DNA from: Candidatus Sumerlaeota bacterium
GTDB lineage: Bacteria > Sumerlaeota > Sumerlaeia > MWCT01 > JAUWMI01
NCBI GenBank assembly: GCA_030613245.1
Contig: JAUWMI010000028.1
Span: forward strand, 1 to 61,642
Direction of reading: 5' to 3'
Length of the DNA: 61,642 bases
A model generated the notes under the pieces. The model did no database searches, had not been told where the DNA came from, and saw only the letters and a program-made list of their open reading frames with translations. Shown here piece by piece: positions 1 through 8,413 of this stretch. The translations under genes were made by a program, and so were the position numbers. The number at the start of each line of letters is the position of its first letter. Position 1 is the stretch's first letter.

Positions 1-206
1 TAACAATAGAAAAAGGTCGGCTGAATAGTAGGGGCGTTTAATTAAACGCCCCTACTCATCCCGTTGGCTGGTGAAGAGGGAATACACAGCAGGCACATTA
101 CGTAATGAGGCACAGATCCAAGCAACTGCCGTACACTTGCCTAGATATGAAAACACTGAAGTTATTCAATGCATCAGAGGCTTTCTTGCTAACCTATCTG
201 ACAAAG
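1..206 (+). repeat. Long dispersed repeat, copy 1 (inverted partner at 32975-33181)
   Basis: These bases recur as the reverse complement at 32975-33181 with only scattered differences. The outer part (28-55) is a perfect GTAGGGGCG.../...CGCCCCTAC palindrome. The inner part can be read as an open frame from 71 (MKREYTAGTLRNEAQI...), also open in the other copy, but no family is recognised and either strand could be the meaningful one. The copy may extend beyond the left edge of the window. Confidence 0.85.
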
Positions 207-313
207 GGCCACATATTTTGAGCTTGCCAGCAGTTGATTTTATGGTCAGAATACGTTTCTCAATGCCTGCGCCGATAGTCAAAGGGTATTGCTTTTCATA
301 ACGGGCGAAGCTT

Positions 314-405
314 GATTTAAATCCGTGTGTATCTGCGTGCATCTGCGGTTGCAATAATAGCTCAAGCATTTAAACCGCGGATGAACGCAGATGAACACAG
401 ATAAA
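314..405. repeat. Inverted pair of the ACAGATGAACGCAGAT dispersed repeat
   Basis: The left arm reads GTGTATCTGCGTGCATCTGC and the right arm GCAGATGAACACAGAT, giving an imperfect inverted repeat around a short loop. The same family is at 3360-3437. It is a low-information dispersed repeat common in environmental bacterial genomes. The remaining bases from 206 to 513 show no gene. Confidence 0.7.
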
Positions 406-513
406 GACTTGTTGCTTGTTTTTCTTTTTATTTGTGAAAATTCAAAAAAATCATAAGGAACCTTTTTTATAGCGACGGAACTATTAACAGGTGCAACGAA
501 AGCAGAGATTGTA

Positions 514-1545
514 ATGGATGAGCCGGTGCGCGTGATTCAATATGGCGTTGGCGTAATGGGGAGTAATATAATCCAGTTGCTGTCCGAAAAACCCTGGGTG
601 AAGATTGTCGGGGCGATTGACATTGATCCAGAAAAAATAGGGCGCGACGTTGGCGCTGTTGCCGACCTGGAGGGCGAACTCGGCGTCAAAGTCACTTTTC
701 CGCCGGAAGAGGTGATCGGGAAAGTGACGGCAGACGTTATGTTGCATGCTACGACCGCATTCATGGACGAAGCGTACGGGCAAATCTTACGGGCCGTGAT
801 GGGCAGAATGAACGTGATCACTATTGCCCAGGAGCTCTTCTATCCTATTGGTGCGAACGTCCAACCAGCGGAGCGGCTTGACGAGCAGGCGAAGGCGTGT
901 GGCGTTAGCGTGCTGGCTACCGGCGTGAACGCTGGATTCGCCATGGACATGTTGCCGGTCTTTATGAGCGGTGTCTGTTGGGAAGTCGAGCGCGTTCGAG
1001 TGCGGCGCGCAGTTGATTTTTCGCACTACGGGCCGGGCACGATGCGCCAGATCGGTGCAGGATTGCTGCGCGCAGATGTTGAGAAAGGAATGCAGGAGGG
1101 AACAATGGGTCAAATTGGTTTGGCCGAGTCGGCGGCTATGATTGCCGCGTGTATGGGATGGGACCTGGACGAGATAGACCAGAGCAAGGAGCCGCTTGTC
1201 TCGCGCTCGCAGCGTGAAACACCATTTGTTACCATCCTGCCGGGCACAGTGTGTGGATTTCAGCAGAAGGTGTATGGGAAAAAGGCGGGACAGACGCTCG
1301 TCAGCATCGAGATGATAGGCATAGTGGCGCCCAGGCCGCATGAGGATGATGTGGACATGGGAGACTATGCGATGATAGAGGGGAAACCAAATGTGGAGAT
1401 CATGATTCCAGGCCAGATTGCACAGCGCGGTCGATTGGCCACAGCAGCGAGCGTCGTGAATCTCATTCCCAAAGTGCTCATCGCACCTTCTGGATTCTTG
1501 ACCATGAAGGATCTGCCAGTGCCATCACTCTGGGCTCGCCCCTGA
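514..1545 (+). CDS. 2,4-diaminopentanoate dehydrogenase-like NAD(P)-dependent oxidoreductase
   Basis: A 343-residue protein with an N-terminal Rossmann fold of the dihydrodipicolinate-reductase type. The dinucleotide-binding turn GVGVMGS is at residues 11-17, with an acidic residue after the second strand (AIDIDPEKIG). The rest resembles the C-terminal domain of 2,4-diaminopentanoate dehydrogenases and native amine dehydrogenases, where a Tyr/His-rich loop (RAVDFSHYGPGTMRQIG) follows the NTG.NAGFAMD-like segment. Family members reversibly deaminate diamino acids in ornithine fermentation or related amines. No other ornithine-fermentation gene is adjacent, so the substrate is open. The ATG at 514 is the natural start. 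The pabB-pabC fusion starts 18 bases downstream on the same strand, so the two may be co-transcribed. Confidence 0.75.
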   Translation: MDEPVRVIQYGVGVMGSNIIQLLSEKPWVKIVGAIDIDPEKIGRDVGAVADLEGELGVKVTFPPEEVIGKVTADVMLHATTAFMDEAYGQILRAVMGRMNVITIAQELFYPIGANVQPAERLDEQAKACGVSVLATGVNAGFAMDMLPVFMSGVCWEVERVRVRRAVDFSHYGPGTMRQIGAGLLRADVEKGMQEGTMGQIGLAESAAMIAACMGWDLDEIDQSKEPLVSRSQRETPFVTILPGTVCGFQQKVYGKKAGQTLVSIEMIGIVAPRPHEDDVDMGDYAMIEGKPNVEIMIPGQIAQRGRLATAASVVNLIPKVLIAPSGFLTMKDLPVPSLWARP

Positions 1546-1563
1546 TCTGTTACAGGATGACGA

Positions 1564-3327
1564 TTGGAATCTATGAAAGAAGCGATCGTACTCTTAGAAT
1601 CTTATGATTTGAATCGCAGTTCCCGGTCGTTTTTGTTCTGTGAGCCGGTAGATCAAGTTTTGGCCTTGAAGCAAGAGGAAGTATACTGCGGGCTGGATCG
1701 GGTGGAAGAAGCGGTACGGCATGGGTTGCATGCAGCGGGGTTTGTATCGTACGAGGCGGCAGCAGGGCTTGACCCGGCATTTCGCGTGCGCTCGGGCGGA
1801 GAATTTCCGCTGCTGTGGTTTGGGTTATTCCGGGAACGCCGGGAAGTCGCTGCTGATCAGCGAATGAGCGAGGGGACGTTTCGTTTGTCGGATTGGATTC
1901 CTTCTCGATCTCGAGACTCCTACGCAAGGGCAATTCACAGTGTTCGCGAGCAGATAGCTGCCGGAGATACCTACCAGGCAAATTTCACCATGCGCTTGCG
2001 CTCGTCATTCGAGGGTGATGATTTTGCCTTCTACCGCAGTCTGTGCCACTCGCAACGAGCAGCATATTGCGCGTATATCAACATTGGCCGCTACCGGATT
2101 CTCTCTGCATCTCCAGAGCTTTTCTTACATCTGCGGGACGGCACGTTGACCACTCGACCTATGAAGGGGACTTTTACGCGCGGCAAGTGGTCAGATGAAG
2201 ACAACCGGCACGCAGTGCTTCTGGAGCGCTCGGCCAAAGATCGCAGCGAAAATGTGATGATTGTTGATCTGCTTCGCAACGATCTCGGCCGCATTTCGCA
2301 AATTGGCAGTGTTCATGTCCCCCGGCTTTTTGAAGTGGAGAGGTACGATACCGTTCTGCAAATGACTTCTACGGTTACGTCCACGCTGCGCACGGATGTT
2401 TCGCTGTCGCAGCTCTTTGCGTCACTGTTTCCTTGCGGTTCAATTACCGGGGCGCCGAAGATACGAACCATGGAGATCATAGCGGAGCTGGAAGATTCGC
2501 CGCGCCGAATCTATACGGGGAGTATTGGCTTCATATCGCCAGGGCCTGAGGCGGTTTTCAATGTTGCAATTCGCACAGTTCTGCTGGATACGACAACGGG
2601 AACAGCAGAATTTGGTGTTGGGGGTGGCATTACTTACGACTCGACGCCTGACGGCGAATATGAGGAGTGTATGGTGAAGGCAAGGTTTCTGGGAGAGCGT
2701 CGTCCGGATTTCGATCTGCTGGAATCGCTGTTATATGAAAGAGGACACGGCTATTTTCTCCCGGAGCGACATCTGAAGAGGATGGCCGACTCTGCGCGCT
2801 ATTTTTGCTTTCGGTTTGAGGAAAGAGCAGTCAGGGAGGCGCTGGAGCGTGTTGCCAATATACTGGTCAGCGGGCAGCATAAGGTGCGTCTTCTGCTTTC
2901 GCGCAACGGGACATTGCGCGTGGAACACCAGCCTCTGCAGCAGAGGGCCTCTGGTGTGATGCCCACGGTAGCTCTCGCGACTAGCCCGGTTGATAGCAAT
3001 GATGTGTTTCTATTTCACAAGACAACAAACCGTGGCGTCTATGAATCTCGGGCAGCATCGCGGCCGGATTGTGACTATGTCATTCTTTGCAACGAACGCG
3101 GCGAGGTAACCGAATCTACGGAATCGAATATCGTGGCGGTTCTTGACGGACATCCGTGGACGCCGCCTTTGGAATGCGGACTTCTCGGGGGCACATATCG
3201 CACGGAACTACTAGAGAAAGGGCGCATCAAGGAACGGGTGTTGCGGCCTGACGAACTGGGTCGAGCGGAAGCAATCTACCTGATCAACTCGGTACGAAAG
3301 TGGATAAGGGTTCGACTTGTTGAATGA
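1564..3327 (+). CDS. pabB: Aminodeoxychorismate synthase component I fused to 4-amino-4-deoxychorismate lyase
   Basis: A 587-residue PabB-PabC fusion for p-aminobenzoate, and hence folate, synthesis. The chorismate-binding domain spans about 115-375 with RPMKGTFTRG (Lys201, the residue typical of PabB rather than isochorismate synthases), GSITGAPKIRTMEI and GVGGGITYDS. From about 380 it becomes a class IV aminotransferase-fold lyase, with HKTTNR (Lys486 as likely PLP lysine) and a TESTESNI motif. Both halves are complete. The start is taken as TTG 1564 because AGGA at 1554-1557 is spaced correctly for it; the ATG at 1573 is the alternative. No separate pabA (glutaminase) is present in the window. 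Confidence 0.92.
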   Translation: MESMKEAIVLLESYDLNRSSRSFLFCEPVDQVLALKQEEVYCGLDRVEEAVRHGLHAAGFVSYEAAAGLDPAFRVRSGGEFPLLWFGLFRERREVAADQRMSEGTFRLSDWIPSRSRDSYARAIHSVREQIAAGDTYQANFTMRLRSSFEGDDFAFYRSLCHSQRAAYCAYINIGRYRILSASPELFLHLRDGTLTTRPMKGTFTRGKWSDEDNRHAVLLERSAKDRSENVMIVDLLRNDLGRISQIGSVHVPRLFEVERYDTVLQMTSTVTSTLRTDVSLSQLFASLFPCGSITGAPKIRTMEIIAELEDSPRRIYTGSIGFISPGPEAVFNVAIRTVLLDTTTGTAEFGVGGGITYDSTPDGEYEECMVKARFLGERRPDFDLLESLLYERGHGYFLPERHLKRMADSARYFCFRFEERAVREALERVANILVSGQHKVRLLLSRNGTLRVEHQPLQQRASGVMPTVALATSPVDSNDVFLFHKTTNRGVYESRAASRPDCDYVILCNERGEVTESTESNIVAVLDGHPWTPPLECGLLGGTYRTELLEKGRIKERVLRPDELGRAEAIYLINSVRKWIRVRLVE

Positions 3328-3359
3328 GAAAATGGTGAGAAGCCACAGCATGAGCCATA

Positions 3360-3437
3360 GGTATTAGCCACAGATGAACACAGATACACACCGATTGGGG
3401 GCTTAAGTTACTGCGTTTGTCTGCGTGCATCTGTGGT
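3360..3437. repeat. Dispersed ACAGATGAACACAGAT repeat, inverted pair
   Basis: CCACAGATGAACACAGATAC on the left and GCGTGCATCTGTGGTTG on the right form inverted arms of the same family as 314-405. The right arm overlaps the 3' end of the metallophosphoesterase gene, so the repeat encodes that protein's last residues and its stop codon. Confidence 0.75.
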
Positions 3438-4325
3438 TGTTGTTTCTTCGTGCATTGTTACCATTTCCGGCACAGCATCCAAACCGTAATACTTGTGTTC
3501 AATCTGATCTTTAAAAACCTTCACGATTCTAAACCCGGATGGATCCTCTCCTAATGGTTTGCCTACAGGACCTGAGGTTATCATCTCCATGGTCCCGTCA
3601 TTAGCATAACAGTTACGGTGGTAATGTCCGGCAAAAACAGCTGATACATTGTTTTCTTTAAAAAGATTCAAGTACTTGGGACGCCGTTCTTTAGGGATAT
3701 TGAAATAGCCGTCTTTCTCCTGAGGATCTTTGAGGAACAATGGATGGTGTTGAAAAACGATGGTATGGATGGGCTTTTCATTATTAGCATTCTTCAATGC
3801 ACCACTTAACCACTCCCACTGCTTCTCCATCTCTTCACGGACTTTATCCGGACGATGAATAATTGTAGTGTTTATTACCACGAATTTACAACTCCCATAA
3901 TGAAAAGAATACCAATCTTTTCCGAATGTTTTTCTGTACCACTCAAGATTTTCTAAAGTCGGTTGGTTTCCCACGTCGTGGTTTCCTGGCACCCAATATA
4001 AGGGTATCTTTTTATCAAGTTTATGAGCGATTCGGAACAGTTCTTTGGTCTGCTCTTCATCACCAGGCTTGTTAATCAAATCACCGCAGATAACCACAAA
4101 AGCGGGCTTTAAGCGGTTTGCATGTGAAATGGCCTTTTCAAAAAGCTCGGTTTCTTTCTTGAAACTCATATTGGCAGCAAACATGCCAAACTGGGGGTCA
4201 GCCATCTGGACGAAGAAGAAAGGACCTTGCCATTTGGAGTGCTCTATTTCAGAAGAATACCTGGCACTCATGCAACATCCAGCAATAAGAACTAGAAGAA
4301 TAGCAATTTGAGATAGCTTCTTCAT
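3408..4325 (-). CDS. Calcineurin-like metallophosphoesterase lipoprotein
   Basis: A 305-residue protein. The N-terminus carries a lipoprotein signal (ILLVLIAGC, Cys17), so export and lipid anchoring are likely. The metallophosphoesterase core has the metal-ligand blocks ADPQFG (about residue 42), CGDLINKPGDE, PGNHDVGN, FQHHPLF and AGHYHRN in the usual order, most like CPPED1-type phosphatases. The substrate is not readable. The start ATG at 4325 has GGAGG upstream. The last eleven residues (TTTTDARRQTQ) and the stop come from a dispersed repeat (3360-3437), so the original C-terminus may have been replaced. It points the same way as the GH172 gene upstream and may be co-transcribed with it. 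Confidence 0.85.
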   Translation of the reverse strand: MKKLSQIAILLVLIAGCCMSARYSSEIEHSKWQGPFFFVQMADPQFGMFAANMSFKKETELFEKAISHANRLKPAFVVICGDLINKPGDEEQTKELFRIAHKLDKKIPLYWVPGNHDVGNQPTLENLEWYRKTFGKDWYSFHYGSCKFVVINTTIIHRPDKVREEMEKQWEWLSGALKNANNEKPIHTIVFQHHPLFLKDPQEKDGYFNIPKERRPKYLNLFKENNVSAVFAGHYHRNCYANDGTMEMITSGPVGKPLGEDPSGFRIVKVFKDQIEHKYYGLDAVPEMVTMHEETTTTDARRQTQ

Positions 4326-4403
4326 TCTCTCATTACCTCCATAACGTTGGCTTGAGCGATGAGTTTAGGTGTACTCGTTTAAGAAAAACTTGCCAACATC
4401 AAT

Positions 4404-5474
4404 TTACTGAAAGTTAACATGACGTTCTGCCAACGGAGGTAGAGATGGCAGATTCTTGTTTACGCCCTGTTGGTACCAGAATGCAACACTTGAATAATCA
4501 TTGGCTTTGTCATTGCCATGTCCGTGTTCTATGGTAGCGCGAATGGACTTTCGGAATCTCAATGGATCTGTGAGATAGAATCGGTACATCCCGTTGGTTC
4601 CCCACCATCGGTAATTGCTCCGATTCTCAATGCAGTGAAAACCAGTGTATGGGCCGGAATATTCATTAACCGGACATGCCCCGCCACCGAAAATCTCTTC
4701 TGTTCCCGTACCATGTATTGACGGGGGAAAGCCTTCACCATCTATGAAGATCATGTCGTCGCCTTCGCCCCACCACGCACGTTCGAAGTTCACTACAGTA
4801 AGAAAATACCCGACAAATTGTCCATTTCCTCTTACATTGAGAATCGTATAATTATTTTCTCCCGACAAATTCTGCATTTCTTTTTTCCCTTCAGGAGGGA
4901 CGACGGTTTCAGTTGGATTCTCTCTGTTCCACTGCGCATGTAGCCTCCCAACATCCGCAGGAAGAACAGAAGACTTATCATACATTTCGTAGTCAATGTG
5001 AAACCATATTCTGCCATCAAGATTGCCCTGGTTCTCGATCTCGATGCGTGCTCCGTTGGTAAACGGCATAGGGAGATAGCAATTAAATCCCCATGAGCTT
5101 TGTGCCTCTTGAAAAAATCCAGGATTGGTGGTAAAAGCCAGGGATCTGATGGGTCTTACCTGACCGTTGCTAATCCCAAAGAAATCTCCCAAAGGAACTT
5201 CAAAACTGGGCGTGTCTGCGCCATCCCAGAAAGCACGTAGCACTAACCCGCGAAAGATATTCAGCCTTGGATCTTCTTTATTTTCTATATACGTCCAATA
5301 GAAGTGTTTAATGCATCCTGGGTTCTGCTCCTCCAGTAATACCTGGGTTTGGCCCGAAGGAATAATTATCCAATCTTCGTTCCCTCCGGTGCGATCCCAG
5401 CTGGAAGCTCTCTTACTGCGGAAATCCCGCAAAAGGCATATTTGGGACAATAATCCGGCGTTTTTCATACTCAT
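4404..5474 (-). CDS. Glycoside hydrolase family 172 (DUF2961) enzyme
   Basis: A 356-residue protein matching the DUF2961/GH172 fold along its length: SSWDRTGGNEDW near residue 24, a WWGEGDDMIFIDGE block, HGTGTEEIFGGG, then RFYLTDPLRF...ATIEHG and the closing DYSSVAFWYQ. GH172 members include alpha-D-fructofuranosidases and D-arabinofuranosidases, acting as oligomers. The usual GTGTEDYF motif reads GTGTEEIF here, a small departure near the active site. No signal peptide is visible, so it is probably cytoplasmic. The ATG at 5474 is preceded by AGGAGG; a second ATG two codons on is also possible. The metallophosphoesterase gene follows on the same strand. Confidence 0.88.
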   Translation of the reverse strand: MSMKNAGLLSQICLLRDFRSKRASSWDRTGGNEDWIIIPSGQTQVLLEEQNPGCIKHFYWTYIENKEDPRLNIFRGLVLRAFWDGADTPSFEVPLGDFFGISNGQVRPIRSLAFTTNPGFFQEAQSSWGFNCYLPMPFTNGARIEIENQGNLDGRIWFHIDYEMYDKSSVLPADVGRLHAQWNRENPTETVVPPEGKKEMQNLSGENNYTILNVRGNGQFVGYFLTVVNFERAWWGEGDDMIFIDGEGFPPSIHGTGTEEIFGGGACPVNEYSGPYTGFHCIENRSNYRWWGTNGMYRFYLTDPLRFRKSIRATIEHGHGNDKANDYSSVAFWYQQGVNKNLPSLPPLAERHVNFQ

Positions 5475-6093
5475 GCTGCCTCCTATTTTTTAAACCATCT
5501 TACTCATGACGACTGCTCACAATTAGACTGCCTGACGCTCCACTTCGGCTTATGAAGGCGTCCGTCTTGGCGGACGCACTCCGAAGGACTATTAGCACAG
5601 TATGAGCGTTCAAAATCTACACGTGATGAATTCTCGGGCACTTTGAGTTACTAAGATTCCTCCAATAGAGCAACATGGGATGCGTGGGTGACAGGTTCAA
5701 TTTGTATCGTAACGCACTCATGGCAAACTTGGCAACAATAATTGTCAAATCATTTTTACTCTGAAGAAGTTGGAATAAACAATCGAATCGAAATTATCTA
5801 ATTGCAATCGGGGTATCATTCTTGCTTCATAAGTGTTCCCAAATTTTCCTATGGTTTTCTGCGGTTTCCTATTAGTACATGCTGCAAAATCAGGTAAGTT
5901 CAGTGTTGTCAGTTGTATGAAAAACAGACCTTGTGAAATCCGCTTGGCACCAAAATTATGCACAATGCTGAATGTAAGCCGTTAAAATAGAAGAGTATAG
6001 TACTCCTGCATTGACAGACATTTATTCCTAAGGTATTGTTGATACAGTAGATTGCGCAAGGGAGAGGTCTGTTTTATTTGGTGCTGCATATTA
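5475..6093. other. Gene-free stretch
   Basis: About 620 bases without a convincing gene. A GGCGTCCGTCTTGGCGGACGC-like hairpin lies near 5555-5578. A 72-codon minus-strand frame at 5745-5963 has no start context or recognisable motif. Confidence 0.5.
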
Positions 6094-6385
6094 TGAAAAA
6101 TGCATTCCCGCCATCCTGTGTTGTCCACATTGTACGGGAAGTCAATATTAACCCATAATAAATACAGGGCGACGAAGTGATTGAAGGAATGGTTCGATGC
6201 TTAAATTGCCATTATAATTGTGTGACATTTTCGAGGGAATTCCCCGGATGATATTGAACTTCAGGGCGAGAAAATAAATCGCTGACCAATCACCTGCAGC
6301 AATTTTCCAGTGGAAAGCGTATTGTCAAAGAGTTGAGCCGAGTGCTTATGACCGCATGAAAGAGTCATTCAAGTTGAGTATTTAA
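6094..6385 (+). pseudogene. Degraded N-terminus of a Trm112-like zinc-finger methyltransferase
   Basis: Reading across frameshifts gives K-CIPAILCCPHCTGSQ, then EVIEGMVRCLNCHYNC...FSREFP, then QWKAYCQRVEP...YDRMKESF. These line up with the CPCC / EEILEGLLHCNKCG..FEITEGVP / YQWEM..KSKFES blocks of the intact gene that starts 62 bases downstream. At least one frameshift and several stops break the frame, and the SAM-binding part is absent. It is most simply a decayed extra copy in a tandem methyltransferase family. Confidence 0.75.
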
Positions 6386-6447
6386 GAAGCATCTCCATTT
6401 CCTAAACATTCAACGACTGAGAACAATATGTTCACTAGGAGATACTA

Positions 6448-7386
6448 ATGCAGGAGAAATTCTTAGACATTATTGTATGTCCTTGCTGTAGAGAGTCGCT
6501 TTCTCTCACGAAAAAGAAGATTATTAACGAAGAGATTCTGGAAGGTCTTCTTCATTGTAATAAATGTGGTAATGCTTTTGAAATCACCGAAGGGGTACCC
6601 AGATTAATTCTCAATTTAGAGGAGAGAAAAGAGATCGCCAAGAGCTTTGGTTATCAATGGGAAATGAGAGCAAAGAGTAAATTTGAATCAAATTCACTTC
6701 TTTATGGTGAAACAGAAGAGCAAGAGCTTAAATCTTTTTTTCGATATTTCGGTATAGAACAAGCAGATTTGCAGGGGAAAGTTATTCTGGATGCGGGGTG
6801 CGGATGCGGAAGACTTACAAAGGCTTTAGCTCGATTTGGAAAGGAAATCGTTGGACTCGATATTTCATCTTCAATGGGAACGACCTATCAGACATGTATG
6901 CCCAGCAAGAATATCGCCCTTGTTCAAGCAGATGTTTTGAATCCGCCTTTCCGCAAGGCAACTTTTGATTATGTATGGGCTGAAGATACTATATGCTATG
7001 TAAAGGACGTTCGTAAAGCTTTTGACCTTCTCAGCGATCTGGTTAAACCCTCTGGCAAGCTTTTTGTGCGAGTTCCTTGCATCAATAGAAGTTGCTTTGC
7101 GGTTAAACTCCGGGGGGTATTGGGTTTTACTCATAGAATCCCAAGAAGGCTATTGTTTTGCTTTAGCTATTGCCTGGCCCCCTTTTGGAGCCTGGCCAAA
7201 ATTATGTTGCGAAAAAAAAGGAGCAGCATAAAAAGCAGTGCATTTTTCCTTTTTAACGCCTTTTCACCTGAATTCATAGAATACAAGAGTGAGGAAGAAT
7301 TAATAAACTGGTTCAAGGAAAACCATTTTTCCGATATTGAATTGACCCCTGATAAAGCAATAGCCATCCGCGGAACAAAGACATAA
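6448..7386 (+). CDS. Class I SAM-dependent methyltransferase with N-terminal Trm112-like zinc domain
   Basis: A 312-residue protein. Residues 1-55 form a Trm112p-like zinc ribbon with ligands C11, C14, C37 and C40, ending in the typical TEGVPRLIL. From about 110 a class I methyltransferase follows, with motif I VILDAGCGCGRL (112-123), an acidic residue closing strand 2 (GLDISSS) and a motif-II region around ADVLNPPF. The C-terminal third has hydrophobic patches. The acceptor is unknown; such two-domain proteins are common in surface-glycan and antibiotic-type clusters. The next gene is a close paralogue, and the region is visibly AT-richer than the flanking housekeeping genes, suggesting acquisition as a block. 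Confidence 0.85.
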   Translation: MQEKFLDIIVCPCCRESLSLTKKKIINEEILEGLLHCNKCGNAFEITEGVPRLILNLEERKEIAKSFGYQWEMRAKSKFESNSLLYGETEEQELKSFFRYFGIEQADLQGKVILDAGCGCGRLTKALARFGKEIVGLDISSSMGTTYQTCMPSKNIALVQADVLNPPFRKATFDYVWAEDTICYVKDVRKAFDLLSDLVKPSGKLFVRVPCINRSCFAVKLRGVLGFTHRIPRRLLFCFSYCLAPFWSLAKIMLRKKRSSIKSSAFFLFNAFSPEFIEYKSEEELINWFKENHFSDIELTPDKAIAIRGTKT

Positions 7387-7432
7387 TGAATATTTGAATT
7401 AGTGAAACTTGATCAGGCTAGTTAAACTCATT

Positions 7433-8365
7433 ATGAGGAAAAGACTTACTGAAATCGTATGCTGTCCAAATTGTAAGCAGGAGTTGATATTAAAACATGA
7501 AAAGACGCAAGGTGAGGAAATTGTTGAAGGAAAACTTGAATGCATGAGCTGCCACCATGCATATGAGATTTTTGAGGGTGTTCCTAGAATAATATTGGAT
7601 CTTAAGAAGAGAAAAGAAATCGCTAATCGCTATGGCTTTGAATGGGCAAAAAGAGTTGAAGACAGTTTCGAAAGCGACACGTTATATGGAAAAAGCGAAG
7701 AGGAGGAGCTTGACTATTTTTTCTCTAGCTTTGGAATTCAGCCTTCCGATTTAAATGGTAAAAGCGTCCTTGATGCAGGGTGTGGATGCGGAAGGCTGAC
7801 CAGAATGTTGGGACCTTATTGCAACGAAGTGGTGGGCATGGACATAGCGGCCTCAATTAATAGCGTTTATGATCATTGTAAATGTCAGAACAATATCCAT
7901 ATCCTTCAGGCTGATATATTAAAGTTGCCGTTTCGTACGAACTATTTTGATTTTGTATGGAGCAGTGGCGTTATCTCTTACACTGGAAGCAGTGATGAGG
8001 CTTTTCAAAGCCTTAGTAGCTTGGTGAAGCCACACGGAAAGCTATTTGTGCGTGTTTTTTCTAATTCAAACTTGACTGCTGCAGAGAGATTAAAAAAAAT
8101 CTTCTGGTTTTCGCACAAAGTTCCCAAAGAGGCCCTATTTTATCTTTGCTATTTACTAGCAATTCCTTGGAGCATTACCAAATATTTATTTGATAAACGA
8201 CATAAGTCGCTGAAGACGAACGCGTTTCATTTGTTTGACACGTTAGCCCACCCTTTTACTCGTCACTCGGAGGAGGAGGTAAAGAGCTGGTTCAAACGAG
8301 AAGGATTTTCTGTCATTATGAGTCGCGATGAAGGTGGTGTCTCAGTAAGCGGGATCAAGGAATAA
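7433..8365 (+). CDS. Second zinc-finger class I SAM methyltransferase (paralogue of 6448-7386)
   Basis: A 310-residue paralogue of the preceding gene, with the same zinc ligands (C11, C14, C37, C40), the FEGVPRIIL linker and motif I VLDAGCGCGRL. I place the start at ATG 7433 because it aligns residue for residue with the upstream protein; a TTG at 7409 would add eight residues that the paralogue lacks. The gap to the upstream gene is 46 bases, consistent with one transcript. The duplication suggests two sequential methylations or two acceptor positions on the product of this cluster. Confidence 0.85.
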   Translation: MRKRLTEIVCCPNCKQELILKHEKTQGEEIVEGKLECMSCHHAYEIFEGVPRIILDLKKRKEIANRYGFEWAKRVEDSFESDTLYGKSEEEELDYFFSSFGIQPSDLNGKSVLDAGCGCGRLTRMLGPYCNEVVGMDIAASINSVYDHCKCQNNIHILQADILKLPFRTNYFDFVWSSGVISYTGSSDEAFQSLSSLVKPHGKLFVRVFSNSNLTAAERLKKIFWFSHKVPKEALFYLCYLLAIPWSITKYLFDKRHKSLKTNAFHLFDTLAHPFTRHSEEEVKSWFKREGFSVIMSRDEGGVSVSGIKE

Positions 8366-8413
8366 CCATTGATTCTGTTATTCTGACAACAAATCAAGCA
8401 TCATTTGAAAACA

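Noticed and set aside
71-301. MKREYTAGTLRNEAQI frame as a real gene
   Set aside because: It lies in a dispersed repeat and its downstream part differs between the two copies. No family is recognised, so it is described only as part of the repeat.
787-1341. 184-codon minus-strand frame opposite the first dehydrogenase
   Set aside because: Antisense to a clear conserved gene, and its own composition (many Arg, His, Ser) is typical of shadow frames.
5745-5963. 72-codon minus-strand frame between GH172 and the methyltransferases
   Set aside because: No start context and no recognisable motif; the surrounding bases contain other gene relics, so it is more likely debris.
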